64,000 nt of DNA from Saccharopolyspora_D taberi (GCF_039534165.1 NZ_BAAAUX010000014.1:496001-560000), one strand, 5' to 3'; shown: positions 6,033 through 15,372, counted from the first letter of the stretch. Notes: a model not told the origin generated them from the letters alone. Made by a program: numbers and translations.

Positions 6033-8762
6033 ATGTCGATCCCCCGGCTGCTGTCGGCGACCTACGTGGCGGTGGCCTTCGGTTCGGTGATGGGCGCGGG
6101 CGTGCTGCTGGGGTTGTCCGGGCAGGCGGTGATCGCACTTGCGTTCGTCGCTGCCGCGCTGTGTACCGCCGGGTTCGGCCCGGTGCAGCGCCTCGCCGCC
6201 AGGATGGCGCGGTCAAGGGCCGCGCCACCCGAAGGGCTCCCGGCGGTCGCGGGCGAGGTGTCCGCGGTCGGTTCGCTGGAGCAGGCCCTGCCGACGCTGG
6301 CGCGCATGCTCGCCGAGGGCACCGGGGCCGCGCACGCCTCGCTGTGGCTGACCGCGGGCGAACGCCTGGTCAGCGCGGCGTCGTGGCCGTCGCGCTGGGC
6401 CGGGTCGACCCACGCCGTGGCCGATCTCGACGCCCTCCGGGCGCTGCCGGGCGTCGACCACGCCGTGCCCGTCATCGACGCGCACCTGCGGCGCGGTGCG
6501 CTGGCCATCGGCAAACCCGGCCCGGTCACCGAGCGCGACCTGCGGTTCATGCACAACATCGCCGGAGGCGCTGGGCTGCTGCTGCGCAGCGTCGCGCTGA
6601 ACACCGAACTGCGAGCGCGGGTCCAGCAGGCCGAGGAGCTCGGCACCGAGCTGAGCGAGTCCAAGCAGCGGCTGGTGCACGCCCGTGACGTCGAGCGCAG
6701 GCGGCTGGTCACCGAGATCACCGCGGTCACCGCGGGCAGCCTTGCCGAGATCCGCACCGAGCTCGACCAGCTCAAGCAGCTGGTCGACACCGATCCCACC
6801 GCCGCCCAGCCGGTGCTGGCCCGGCTGCGGCCCCGGCTGGACGAGGTCATCGAGCGGTTCCGCGCCGTGGTGCGCGGCGTCTACCCCGGCGTGCTGCGCG
6901 ACGAGGGCCCCAGGGCCGCGCTGGAGGAGCTGGCCAGCGACCTGCCCCGGCCGGTCCTGCTCACCGGCCACTTCGGCGACCGGGTCGACTGGGAGACCGA
7001 GTCCGGCATCTACTTCGCCGCCGCGGCGGCGATGCGGCTGTTCGGCCGGGAGCCCTCGACCGTCCCGCTGAAGGTCCACATCGGACACGAGCGCGGCAGG
7101 CTGACCGCCAGGATCGAGGAGACCGGCCCGCTGGCCGCCGATCCGAACACCGCGCTCGCCGACGACGAGGACCGGCTGGCCGCCCTCGGCGGCGGCCTGC
7201 GCTGCCGCGCGACCACCGCGGGCGTCACGGTCACGGCGTGGCTGCCGGACCGGCTCGAACCGACAGTGCCGGAGCCCTCGGAGACGCCCGCCGAGACCGT
7301 CGCCGAGGAACCGGTGGAGCCGCGTCCCGAACTCGCCCCGACCGGCATCGGCGCCCGGGTCCGCACGCTGCTCGACGCCGCGATGGCGCATTTCGGCACC
7401 GCACCGGCCGGGGCGGTGCTGTCGGATCTGGCGCGCCGCCTGGACGAACCGCCGCGGGTGGCCGTCGCCGGACGCACCGGCGCGGGCAAGTCCACCCTCG
7501 TCAACGCGCTCGCCGGACAGGAGCTGGCGGATCCGGGCAGCACCCTGGCCACCACCTGGTACCGCGGCGCCGACCGGCCGTCGGTCACCCTGCACCCGCG
7601 CGACGGCGAGCCGCGCGGCCTGACCACCACCGCCGGCCTCGGCGGCCTGCAGCCCGAGCAGGTCGACCACGTCGTGGTCGGCTCGCGCTCCCCCGCGCTG
7701 CACGGGCTCAGCCTGATCGACCTGCCGCCGGTCGACTCGGTGGACACCGCCGTGGCCGAACGGGTCCTCAAGCAGCTGATCTCCACCCACCTCAGCATCG
7801 CCGACATCGTCGTCTACCTCGCCCGCGAGTTCGACGCCGCCGACGCCGACCTGCTGGCGCAGATCGACCGCAGGTCGGCCGCGGTCGCCGTGCTCTGCCA
7901 CGCCGACGAGCTCGGCGGCTGCGGCCGGGACGCGCTGCAACGGGCGCGGCAGGCGGCCGAGCAGCACTTCCGCGACCCCCGGTTCCGGCGCTCGTGCCAG
8001 GAGGTCCTGCCGGTGGCGGCGCTGCTGGGCGCTTCCGGCGCGACCCTGCGGGAACCGGAGTTCCACGCCTTCGAACGCCTCGGCGCGCTGCCCCGCGAGC
8101 AGACCGACGACCTCCTGGGGTCGGCCGAGCGGTTCACCGGCCGCGTCCCGCTGCCCGACCTCGGGTCCGCGCAGCGGGCGGGCTTGCTCGGGCGGTTCGG
8201 GCTCTTCGGGGTCCGGCTGGCCACCGATCTGGTCCGGGACGGGGTCGGCTCCCGCGCGGTGCTGTCGGCGGAACTGGTGCGCGCCAGCGGGCTGCCACCG
8301 CTGCGCGATCTGCTGTCCGGTCCGCTGGCCGACCGGACCGAGGTGGTCAAGGCCCGGTCCGCGCTGCGCGAGGTCGACGTCCTGCTGCGCTCGGCCGCTG
8401 CGGGCGATCCGCAGCTGGGCGCGCTGGCCTACGAACTGGACCGGATCCGCAGCGGGGCGCACGAGTTCGTCGAGCTCGACGTGCTGGACGGGCTGCGCAG
8501 GCGACCGCCTCAGCTGTCCCCTGAGGACATCTCGGCCGCGCGCCGACTGCTCGGCGCGGCGGGCACCGACCCGCGCCTGCGGCTCGGGCTGGACGCCGGC
8601 GCCGGTGCGGGGGACGTCGAGCAGACCGCCGCGCGCCAGCTCGCCCGCTGGCAGATGCGGGCCGAGAACCCGGCCTCCAGCAGGGAGGTCCGCGAGCTCA
8701 GCCTCACCGTCGTGCGCACCTGCGAGGGCCTGATGCGACGAACGGGCGTCACAACGGGATGA
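6033..8762 (+). CDS. Membrane pseudo-histidine-kinase fused to a dynamin-like GTPase
   Basis: 909 residues from ATG 6033 (an in-frame GTG at 5994 is possible). Two N-terminal TM helices (about 7-50) are followed by a GAF-like region (about 70-190) and a coiled-coil DHp-like segment in which the usual E-L-H-D is replaced (VERRRLVTEITAVTAG), so the phospho-acceptor His is lost. The ATPase-like region has no N box. After a linker comes a GTPase with a canonical P-loop (GRTGAGKST, about 480-488), an atypical G3 (LIDLPP) and a G4-like HADE, then a long helical tail, as in dynamin/YfjP-like GTPases. It lies between a response regulator and an intact kinase. I know of no characterised protein with this architecture. 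The 3' end overlaps the convergent kinase gene by 14 bp. Confidence 0.82.
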   Translation: MSIPRLLSATYVAVAFGSVMGAGVLLGLSGQAVIALAFVAAALCTAGFGPVQRLAARMARSRAAPPEGLPAVAGEVSAVGSLEQALPTLARMLAEGTGAAHASLWLTAGERLVSAASWPSRWAGSTHAVADLDALRALPGVDHAVPVIDAHLRRGALAIGKPGPVTERDLRFMHNIAGGAGLLLRSVALNTELRARVQQAEELGTELSESKQRLVHARDVERRRLVTEITAVTAGSLAEIRTELDQLKQLVDTDPTAAQPVLARLRPRLDEVIERFRAVVRGVYPGVLRDEGPRAALEELASDLPRPVLLTGHFGDRVDWETESGIYFAAAAAMRLFGREPSTVPLKVHIGHERGRLTARIEETGPLAADPNTALADDEDRLAALGGGLRCRATTAGVTVTAWLPDRLEPTVPEPSETPAETVAEEPVEPRPELAPTGIGARVRTLLDAAMAHFGTAPAGAVLSDLARRLDEPPRVAVAGRTGAGKSTLVNALAGQELADPGSTLATTWYRGADRPSVTLHPRDGEPRGLTTTAGLGGLQPEQVDHVVVGSRSPALHGLSLIDLPPVDSVDTAVAERVLKQLISTHLSIADIVVYLAREFDAADADLLAQIDRRSAAVAVLCHADELGGCGRDALQRARQAAEQHFRDPRFRRSCQEVLPVAALLGASGATLREPEFHAFERLGALPREQTDDLLGSAERFTGRVPLPDLGSAQRAGLLGRFGLFGVRLATDLVRDGVGSRAVLSAELVRASGLPPLRDLLSGPLADRTEVVKARSALREVDVLLRSAAAGDPQLGALAYELDRIRSGAHEFVELDVLDGLRRRPPQLSPEDISAARRLLGAAGTDPRLRLGLDAGAGAGDVEQTAARQLARWQMRAENPASSREVRELSLTVVRTCEGLMRRTGVTTG

Positions 8763-10959
8763 AGCCCTCGACGGTCGTGCCCTCCCCAGGGGCGGACCGC
8801 ACCGCCACGCTGCCGCCGACCGCGTTGGCCCGGTCGGCGAGGTTGTGCAGTCCGCGCCCGGCACCCCGGGCCCGTTCCAGGTCGAAGCCGGGGCCGTCGT
8901 CGCTGACCGCGAAGGCCAGCCCGCGGTACTCGCAGCGCAGGGCGATCCGGACGGTGGCCTGCGGCGCGTGCTTGAAGCTGTTGTTGATCGCTTCCAGGCA
9001 GGTGAAGTAGACGGCGGTCTCCACCGGCAGCGGGAACCGCCTGCCCGGCACGGCCTCGTCGATGTCGAGCACGACGTTGCCCGCGTCGCCCAGCTCCGCC
9101 GACAGCGCGGGCAGCAGCCCCTGCTCGGCCAGCAGCACCGGGAAGACGCCCGCGGCGGTGTTGGCCAGCACCCGGCGGGTTCCGTCGACCTGCGCGACGA
9201 CCTGCTCCAGCCGGTCGCGGGCGGTGGCCTGCCTGCCGCGGGAGAGTTCGTGCTCGACCAGCCCGACGGTCATCCGCAGCGCCACGAGGTGGTGCTGGGC
9301 GCCGTCGTGCAGGTCCCGCTCCAGCGTCCGCCGCTCGTGGTCCATGTCCGCGGTCGCCCGCCGCCGGGACTCGGCGATCTCCTCGGCGTGGTCCAGCGCG
9401 GTGCGCAGCTGGTGCTCCAGCTCGATGCCGAGCCTGCTGTTGTAGAGCACCGGGCCCAGGACTCCCACCAGGTCGTCGGCCAGCCGGGCGCGTTCGCCGG
9501 GCACGCTGGCGACGCTGGTCCGGTCGACGGTCACCGCCCCGACCTCCTCGCCGCCGTAGTGCACCGGGAGCGTCACGTGCTCGGGCAGTTCGGCCAGGTC
9601 CGCAGGCCACTGGTAGCAGCGGTCGCCGAGGTCGGACAGGTGCACGGTCAGCCGGCAGTAGCTCGCGCCCAGGCCGTGGGCGACGACCTCGGCCAGCTCG
9701 CCCAGGTCGGGGTGGTCGGTGGCGCCGGAGACCTCGGCCACCTGGGACAGCACCGCGTTGGGCGCCGGGCGGCTGCCGTAGATCAGCCGGTCGACCAGCC
9801 GTTCGGCGCGCTCCCGGATCGCCTGGAACGCCACCGCGAGCACGACGAGCGTCACCGCGAACGAGGTCAGGCCCGCCACCAGCGACCCGAACACCGCCTC
9901 CAGCCCGGCGGTCAGCGCGATCCAGCCGCAGGCGATCAGCACCAGCAGCAGCACGGAGGCCAGCGCGCGGCTGAACAGCCGCTCGACGTCCCACGGCCGG
10001 GCGCGGCTGGTGGCGATGATCAGCGCGAAGGGCACCGCGGCGAAGATGAGCCGGACCGGCCAGAACACCACCGCGGCAGGCTCGCCGGAGTCGCGGCCCA
10101 CCCCGTGCGCGGTGGGGTCGAACATCGTCAGCACCTGCGCGCCGAGCAACCACAGCCACGCGCTGAGCAGTCCGAGCATGACGACCACGCTCACCGCGAC
10201 CGTCAGCGCGGAGAACAGGAGCCGGGACTGGCGCCGGTCCTCCGGCGTCTCCCCGTGGCGGGCGCGGTGCCGCTGGACCACCAGTCCGACGACCGGCACG
10301 AGCACCCCGAAGAACACGACGAAGCTGACCGTGTGCGGGTACTCGGTGGTGGACCCCGCCAGCAGGGCGAGCACCCCGACGACGCTGACCGCGACCGCCA
10401 GCTTGGCCAGCCACGGCGTCCGGCCGCCCAGATCCCACCGGCCGGTCGGGAACAGCACCAGTGCCAGGACGTAGGCCACCCCGCCCACACCGTGCAGCAG
10501 CAACAGGTGCCACCAGCTGATGCCGACGTCGAACGCGCCCTGCACGACGCGGATCGCCATGTGCGCCTGGAGGTTGAACGCACCCGCCGCCCCGACCAGC
10601 GCGAGCGCCAGCAGCCGGATCGACCAGTTCTGCCGCGCCGACAGCAGCAGCGCCAGCGCCACGGCCAGGCTCAGCGCGCTCAGCCCGTAGTCCAGCACCG
10701 CCTGGCCGAGCGGCTCGCTGTGCTTCGCGGCCACCAGGAACCCGTAGGACCACGACTCCAGCCACGGGTTGTCGGCGTCGGAGGCGGCGTCGAGCGCCTG
10801 CTGGAACCCCGGCCAGTACCGGGCCAGCGTCGCGACCGCCCCGATCATCAGCCACCCGACGGACAGCGCCGCATAGCCGACCAGGCCGGCGTAGTAGACG
10901 CCGAAGATCGGCCGGTCGGTTCGCCGCACCGCCTCGGCGGTGCTCCGCTCGTGGTTCAT
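8749..10959 (-). CDS. Multi-TM sensor histidine kinase (NarL-type partner)
   Basis: 736 residues from ATG 10959, preceded by a G-rich ribosome site. The N-terminal 330 residues contain about eight hydrophobic helices. A GAF-like region precedes the HisKA_3 dimerisation domain with the phospho-acceptor His at about 551 (LERDLHDGAQHHLVALRM). The HATPase_c domain is complete: N box (CLEAINNSFKHA), G1 (DDGPGFD) and G2 (GRGLHNLADRA). It is the only kinase in this block with both halves intact. It is convergent with the kinase-GTPase gene (14-bp overlap). It probably phosphorylates the regulator at 4926 directly or through the His33 protein (inference). Confidence 0.9.
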   Translation of the reverse strand: MNHERSTAEAVRRTDRPIFGVYYAGLVGYAALSVGWLMIGAVATLARYWPGFQQALDAASDADNPWLESWSYGFLVAAKHSEPLGQAVLDYGLSALSLAVALALLLSARQNWSIRLLALALVGAAGAFNLQAHMAIRVVQGAFDVGISWWHLLLLHGVGGVAYVLALVLFPTGRWDLGGRTPWLAKLAVAVSVVGVLALLAGSTTEYPHTVSFVVFFGVLVPVVGLVVQRHRARHGETPEDRRQSRLLFSALTVAVSVVVMLGLLSAWLWLLGAQVLTMFDPTAHGVGRDSGEPAAVVFWPVRLIFAAVPFALIIATSRARPWDVERLFSRALASVLLLVLIACGWIALTAGLEAVFGSLVAGLTSFAVTLVVLAVAFQAIRERAERLVDRLIYGSRPAPNAVLSQVAEVSGATDHPDLGELAEVVAHGLGASYCRLTVHLSDLGDRCYQWPADLAELPEHVTLPVHYGGEEVGAVTVDRTSVASVPGERARLADDLVGVLGPVLYNSRLGIELEHQLRTALDHAEEIAESRRRATADMDHERRTLERDLHDGAQHHLVALRMTVGLVEHELSRGRQATARDRLEQVVAQVDGTRRVLANTAAGVFPVLLAEQGLLPALSAELGDAGNVVLDIDEAVPGRRFPLPVETAVYFTCLEAINNSFKHAPQATVRIALRCEYRGLAFAVSDDGPGFDLERARGAGRGLHNLADRANAVGGSVAVRSAPGEGTTVEGFIPL

Positions 10960-11036
10960 CGAGTGCGCGGCCCCCCGTCGCTCACCGCCGAGTCTGGTCG
11001 GCGCGACGGGGCGAAATCGAGGGCGAAAGTCCGTGT

Positions 11037-11324
11037 TCAGGCGGCCGGGAGCAGTTCCCGGTTGTAGGACAGGGTGCCGCTGGCGTGGCGCAGCGACCGG
11101 GCGAGCGCCTCGGCGTGCTGCCGGGCCAGGTCCAGGTGCGGTCCGACGGTGCCCCACTCGGCGAGTTCGGACTGCTCGGCTCCGGCGAGCTCGCCGAGCA
11201 GCGCGGCGACGGCGGACAGCTCGGACAGGACGGCGACCGGGTCGCCTTCGGGCCGGGGCTGGGCCGCGGCGGTGGACAGCGCCTCGTGGGCGGCTGCGAT
11301 GCGGTCTTGTCCGAACTCGTTCAT
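11037..11324 (-). CDS. Small helical hypothetical protein
   Basis: 95 residues from ATG 11324 with a good ribosome site (GGGAAGG). The composition is Ala/Glu/Leu rich (MNEFGQDRIAAAHEALSTAA, LSELSAVAALLGELAGAEQS), predicting a helical bundle with no membrane segment or catalytic motif. It lies upstream of the sensor kinase gene on the same strand with a gap of 77 bases. It could be a small cytosolic accessory protein of the signalling block, but function is unknown. Confidence 0.7.
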   Translation of the reverse strand: MNEFGQDRIAAAHEALSTAAAQPRPEGDPVAVLSELSAVAALLGELAGAEQSELAEWGTVGPHLDLARQHAEALARSLRHASGTLSYNRELLPAA

Positions 11325-11542
11325 GGCCTTGCCTTCCCTGCGGTTCCACCGGAAACGATCCGCTCCCGGGGACGCGGTTTCGATGGAGCCCGCCCCCGGA
11401 ACCGGTGGCCGGAACCCGCTTTCCCGCGGGGGTTCTCCCCACCGGATGAGGTGGTTCTCCCTCGGACCAGCCACGTGGCGGTGTCCGGTCGCGGCCGGAT
11501 CCGGCGACCATGGGATCTCGTCGGCAGCGCTGAGGAGGGACC

Positions 11543-12739
11543 ATGCCGGAGGTTCCGTTCCTGGACCTGACCCACCCCGACTTCTCCTTCGACTCCCCGG
11601 AGGTCGCCGAGGCCCGCGAACGAAGCTGGTACGCGCGGACGCCGGTCGGGATCATCGTGCTCCGCTACGCCGAAGTGCGGGAGCTGCTGCACGACCGCCG
11701 CCTCGCCCAGGACGGCCGCCGCTACATGGAGCTCAACGGCATCACCTCGGGCCCGGTCTACGACTGGTTCGTGCCGCTGATCCTGCACCGCAACGGAGAC
11801 GACCACGTTCGGCTGCGCCGCGTGGTGCAGAAGGCGTTCACACCGCGGAGGATCAACGAACTGCGCCCCTTCATGCGCGAGACCGCCACCGCGCTGGCCG
11901 AGCGGATCGCCGAGTCCGGCGAGTGCGACTTCGTCGAGGCGTTCGCCGATCCGCTCCCGGTGGCGGTGATGAGCCGGCTGCTCGGCGTGCCGCCGGAGGA
12001 CTACGACGTCTTCCACGGCTGGAGCACCGACATCGGTCTGGTGTTCTCCCTGACGAACGCCGACGTCTACGAGCGGGTGGAGCGCGCGGTGGTCGAGCTG
12101 CACGGCTACGTGGATTCCCTGATCGCGCAACGGAGATCCCGTCCCGAGGACGACCTGCTCTCGACGCTGGTCGCCGCGCAGCAGGAGGAGAACCGGCTCG
12201 ACGCCGAGGAACTGCGCAACCTCGTGGTCTCCCTGGTGTTCGCCGGGCACGACACCACCCGCCACCAGCTGGGCCTGGCGATGGTCGCGCTGTGCGCCCA
12301 TCCCGAGCAGTGGTCGGCGCTGCGCGACGATCCGGAGCCGGCCGACCGCGCGGTGGACGAGATCCTGCGGTGGTCCCCGGCCGCACCGGCGGTGTTCCGG
12401 TTCGCCCTGCAGGATTTCGATTACCAGGGACTGCACATCCCGGCCGGGACGTTCGTCATGCTGGGTTCGCACCCGGCCCACCACGATCCGCGGGTCTTCG
12501 AAGGCGGCGACTCCTTCGACATCACCGCGACCCGCCCCGCGGGCCACCTCACGTTCGGCGCGGGACCGCACTACTGCCTCGGCGCAGCGACCGCCCGCGC
12601 GGAAATCGCCGAAGCGCTCCCCGCGCTCGCGAGCACGCTCGGCACGCCGAACCTGGCAGGCCCGGTCAGCTGGCGCAGTCCGATCGGCGTCTATGGACCG
12701 ACTTCCGTACCGGTGCGGTTCGGCCCGTCCCCGGCGTAA
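11543..12739 (+). CDS. Cytochrome P450
   Basis: 398 residues, the usual length for a soluble class I bacterial P450. The I-helix oxygen-binding motif (FAGHDTTRHQ), K-helix ExxR (EILRWS) and heme-ligand loop (FGAGPHYCLGA) are all intact. The start has a strong GAGGAGGG ribosome site. It needs external ferredoxin and reductase partners, and none is adjacent. The next gene on the strand is a DUF3048 protein, so there is no biosynthetic context and the substrate cannot be assigned. The sequence style is CYP107/105-like, but I do not assign a subfamily. Confidence 0.95.
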   Translation: MPEVPFLDLTHPDFSFDSPEVAEARERSWYARTPVGIIVLRYAEVRELLHDRRLAQDGRRYMELNGITSGPVYDWFVPLILHRNGDDHVRLRRVVQKAFTPRRINELRPFMRETATALAERIAESGECDFVEAFADPLPVAVMSRLLGVPPEDYDVFHGWSTDIGLVFSLTNADVYERVERAVVELHGYVDSLIAQRRSRPEDDLLSTLVAAQQEENRLDAEELRNLVVSLVFAGHDTTRHQLGLAMVALCAHPEQWSALRDDPEPADRAVDEILRWSPAAPAVFRFALQDFDYQGLHIPAGTFVMLGSHPAHHDPRVFEGGDSFDITATRPAGHLTFGAGPHYCLGAATARAEIAEALPALASTLGTPNLAGPVSWRSPIGVYGPTSVPVRFGPSPA

Positions 12740-12834
12740 CCTGGACGGGCAGGAACGGGTCTTCGCTCCGCATCAGCCGGAAGCGCACAACGGCGTTCGA
12801 AGACCGGTTCGCATGCCGTGCCCAGGAGATCTCG

Positions 12835-13803
12835 ATGCGGCGTTGGAGCATTCCGGCGCTGCTGGCGGCAGCGCTGATCGTGCTCGTGGCGCTGGGTGTG
12901 GTCATCGTGCTGGCCCTCCTCCCACCACCACGCGCGGGTCCTCCCCCGCCCGCTCCGGCGCCGGCACCTCCGGCTCCCGTCTCCGAACAACCGCGCCCCG
13001 GCCCGCCGGTGCTCGCGGTCAAGATCGACAACGTGCCCGACGCTCGTCCGCCGATCGGCCTGGCAGCCGCCGACGTGCTCTACGTCGAACCGGTGGAAGG
13101 CGGGTACAGCCGCATCCTCGCGATTTTCGGGGCGAACCGGCCCCCGGTGGTCGGACCGGTGCGCAGCGCGCGGGAGACGGACCTCGAAGTGCTGCCGCAG
13201 TTCGGCGCACCGACGCTCGCCTACTCCGGAGCCGCACCCGAGCTGGTGCCGCGCATCGACGCGGCACCGATCGAGGACGCCTCCGACTCCCGGTTCCCGG
13301 CCGCCTTCTTCCGGGACAACTCCCGGCCGGTCCCGCACAACCTGTTCCTGCGACCGGAAAAGCTGCCGCCGGGCGGCGCCTGGCCACCCGCCGCGCAGCT
13401 GACCTACGGCGACGCGCCCTCCGGCGGACGGCCGTCCACGCACCAGGAGGTCCAGTACCCGGAGGCCGCGGTCTCGTTCGACTGGTCGGCCGCCGAAGGC
13501 CGCTGGCTGGTGTCGATGGACGGCGACCCCTACACCGCGGTGGACACCGGGCGGCTCGGCCCGCCGACCGTGGTGATCCAGCGGGTGCGGATCGGGCAGT
13601 CGAGCATCAGCGACACCGCGGGCAACGTCTCGCCGTTCGCCGAGACCATCGGCAGCGGCCAGGCGCAGGTCCTGCGGGGCGGCCAGGTGTTCGACGCGAC
13701 CTGGTCCCGGCCCTCTGCCGAGGTCGGAACCACCTACCGCACCCCGTCGGGCGAGCCGCTGGCCTTCGCCCCCGGGCAGGTGTGGGTGGTCCTGACCTCC
13801 TGA
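12835..13803 (+). CDS. DUF3048 (YerB-like) membrane-anchored protein
   Basis: 322 residues from ATG 12835 with ribosome site AGGAG. One N-terminal hydrophobic helix (IPALLAAALIVLVALGVVIV) is followed by a Pro/Ala linker and a DUF3048 body: VLAVKIDNVPDARPPIGLAAADVLYVEPVEGGYSR and GPVRSARETDLEVL are typical. The C-terminal conserved part is visible in PTVVIQRVRI and the closing AFAPGQVWVVL. It is probably a cell-envelope protein anchored on the outside. The biochemical function of this family is not established. Confidence 0.88.
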   Translation: MRRWSIPALLAAALIVLVALGVVIVLALLPPPRAGPPPPAPAPAPPAPVSEQPRPGPPVLAVKIDNVPDARPPIGLAAADVLYVEPVEGGYSRILAIFGANRPPVVGPVRSARETDLEVLPQFGAPTLAYSGAAPELVPRIDAAPIEDASDSRFPAAFFRDNSRPVPHNLFLRPEKLPPGGAWPPAAQLTYGDAPSGGRPSTHQEVQYPEAAVSFDWSAAEGRWLVSMDGDPYTAVDTGRLGPPTVVIQRVRIGQSSISDTAGNVSPFAETIGSGQAQVLRGGQVFDATWSRPSAEVGTTYRTPSGEPLAFAPGQVWVVLTS

Positions 13804-13888
13804 TCATCCACATCGGACTGCCAGGCGAGCGCCGTGCGGGTGCGGGACGATGGGGTGCGTCCGGCTTCCGTCGCGAGGAGGGGCCACG

Positions 13889-14233
13889 ATGAGCGACACC
13901 ACCATCATCAAAGTGGACGGAGCGCATTCACCGCAGGGCGCGCAGGGCCAGTACTACCTGGCCGAAGGGGTCGGCGTGAGCATGCGGCTGTGGCGGGAGG
14001 AACCGCCGGAGGCCGACAAGCCGGAGGCGGCCCGCGACTACGAGACCGTCGGCTACGTCATCAGCGGCCGCGCGGAGCTGCACAGCGAGGGGCAGACGGT
14101 CCTGCTCGAACGCGGCGACTCCTGGGTCATCCCCAAGGGCGCGCGGCACCGGTACAAGATCCTCTCGACGTTCACCGCGGTCGAGGCCACCCATCCGCCC
14201 GCGCAGGTCCACGGGCGCGACGAGCTGGGCTGA
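13889..14233 (+). CDS. Cupin-domain protein
   Basis: 114 residues with a strong GAGGAGGGG site before ATG 13889. A single small beta-barrel cupin is visible: ETVGYVISGRAELHSEGQ (motif 1 region) and LERGDSWVIPKGARHRYKI (motif 2). Some of the canonical metal-binding His/Glu residues are present (ARHRYKI), so metal binding is possible but not certain. It is followed by a convergent LysR gene. No substrate can be named. Confidence 0.85.
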   Translation: MSDTTIIKVDGAHSPQGAQGQYYLAEGVGVSMRLWREEPPEADKPEAARDYETVGYVISGRAELHSEGQTVLLERGDSWVIPKGARHRYKILSTFTAVEATHPPAQVHGRDELG

Positions 14234-14268
14234 CGGGCTACCGGAGCTCACGGGTTTGCGGGGGCGGG

Positions 14269-15156
14269 CTACCCCGCCCCGACCGCGTCGCGCAGCAGTT
14301 CCAGCATCCGGTGCGCCACGGCGTGATCGGCGACCGGCTCGCGCACGACGACGTAGAGCCGCCGGATGGATTCCGGCCTGCGCAACCTGCGCGCCACGAC
14401 ATCGGCGCCCGCTCCGGTCGACAGCCCGAGCGCGGGCGCCAGGCGCACGCCGAGCCCGGCGGCGACGAAACCCTGCGCGGTCAGGAAGTCATCGGCGCGC
14501 ACCGCGATCTTCGGGCTGAACCCCGCCGCCGCGCAGATCCGCGCCAGCTGCCCGGCGCAGCCCTGGAGCTCGATCCACTCCTCGTCGGCGAGCTCGGCCA
14601 GGTCGACGACCCGGGAGCGGGCCAGCCGGTGCCCCTTCGGCAGCACGACCCGCAACGGGTCGTCGAGCAGGTGCGTGGCCGTCAGCCCCGGCGGAACCTC
14701 CAGTTCCCCGTCGTAGACGGCCACGATCGCCATGTCCGCGTCGTCGTCGACGACCTCGCGCAGCGGATCGGGGCTGACGCACGGTTCGAGGCGGACCTCG
14801 GGGTGCTCCCTGCGGAACGCCGCGACCGCGGGCGGCACGATCGCCGCCCCGGCGGTCGCGAAGAAGCGGATCCGCCACCGCCCCACCAGACCCGCCTGCA
14901 GCGCGGCGAGGTCCTTGCCGGTCTCGGCCAGGATCGCCGAGATCGCCTCGGCGCGTTCGGCGACCAGGCGTCCGGCCGCGGTCGGCGCCACGCCCCGGCC
15001 CTCCTTGGCCAGCAGCGCCACGCCGGCCTCGCGTTCGAGCACGGCGAGCTGCTGGCTGATCGCGGACGGCGTGTAGCCGAGGTTGTCGGCCGCGGCCCGG
15101 ATCGACCCGGTGCGGACGACCGTGCGGAGCAGCTCCATGCGGCGGGTGTCGAGCAT
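14269..15156 (-). CDS. LysR-family transcriptional regulator
   Basis: 295 residues. The N-terminal winged helix is canonical (MELLRTVVRTGSIRAAADNL, YTPSAISQQLAVLEREAGV) and the C-terminal part is a periplasmic-binding-like effector domain. It faces a divergent small gene at 15261 across about 100 bp that contain a TTCA-N7-TGAA dyad. LysR regulators usually control the divergent neighbour together with their own gene, so the 36-codon ORF is the expected target. Confidence 0.93.
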   Translation of the reverse strand: MLDTRRMELLRTVVRTGSIRAAADNLGYTPSAISQQLAVLEREAGVALLAKEGRGVAPTAAGRLVAERAEAISAILAETGKDLAALQAGLVGRWRIRFFATAGAAIVPPAVAAFRREHPEVRLEPCVSPDPLREVVDDDADMAIVAVYDGELEVPPGLTATHLLDDPLRVVLPKGHRLARSRVVDLAELADEEWIELQGCAGQLARICAAAGFSPKIAVRADDFLTAQGFVAAGLGVRLAPALGLSTGAGADVVARRLRRPESIRRLYVVVREPVADHAVAHRMLELLRDAVGAG

Positions 15157-15198
15157 GCCCGCGATCGTACAGCTCCGCTAATTCGTGGTGTAGATATC

Positions 15199-15213
15199 TT
15201 CACTTGTCCTGAA
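15199..15213. promoter_or_regulatory. Putative LysR operator
   Basis: TTCACTTGTCCTGAA is a dyad with perfect 4-bp arms (TTCA/TGAA) and a 7-bp spacer, centred in the divergent promoter region between the LysR gene and the small ORF at 15261. This geometry resembles LysR T-N-A boxes. Binding is inferred. Confidence 0.45.
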
Positions 15214-15260
15214 CTGTGCGGTTGCGCAGACTTGCGGTGAACGAACCGCGAGGAGGCGAA

Positions 15261-15371
15261 GTGTCCACCCCCACCGAGGAACGAACCCCGGCCCCGCCCC
15301 GGGAGCCCGAGGACCGGAATCCCGACTGGCTCAAGGAAATCGGCCGCTGGCGCGGAGATCTCTCCAAATAG
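15261..15371 (+). CDS. 36-residue small protein, divergent from LysR
   Basis: A GTG at 15261 is preceded by a near-perfect ribosome site (AGGAGGCGAA). It reads VSTPTEERTPAPPREPEDR and ends in NPDWLKEIGRWRGDLSK before TAG at 15369. The first half is disordered and Pro/Glu rich; the second half is an amphipathic Trp-containing helix. There is no signal peptide. Expression is likely because of the ribosome site and the divergent LysR with its dyad. I do not recognise a family. It could be a small regulator or a binding partner rather than an enzyme. Confidence 0.55.
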   Translation: MSTPTEERTPAPPREPEDRNPDWLKEIGRWRGDLSK

Positions 15372-15372
15372 G

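Noticed and set aside
6213..8864. Long minus-strand ORF opposite the kinase-GTPase gene
   Set aside because: It is a GC-rich antisense shadow with no domain and no ribosome site.
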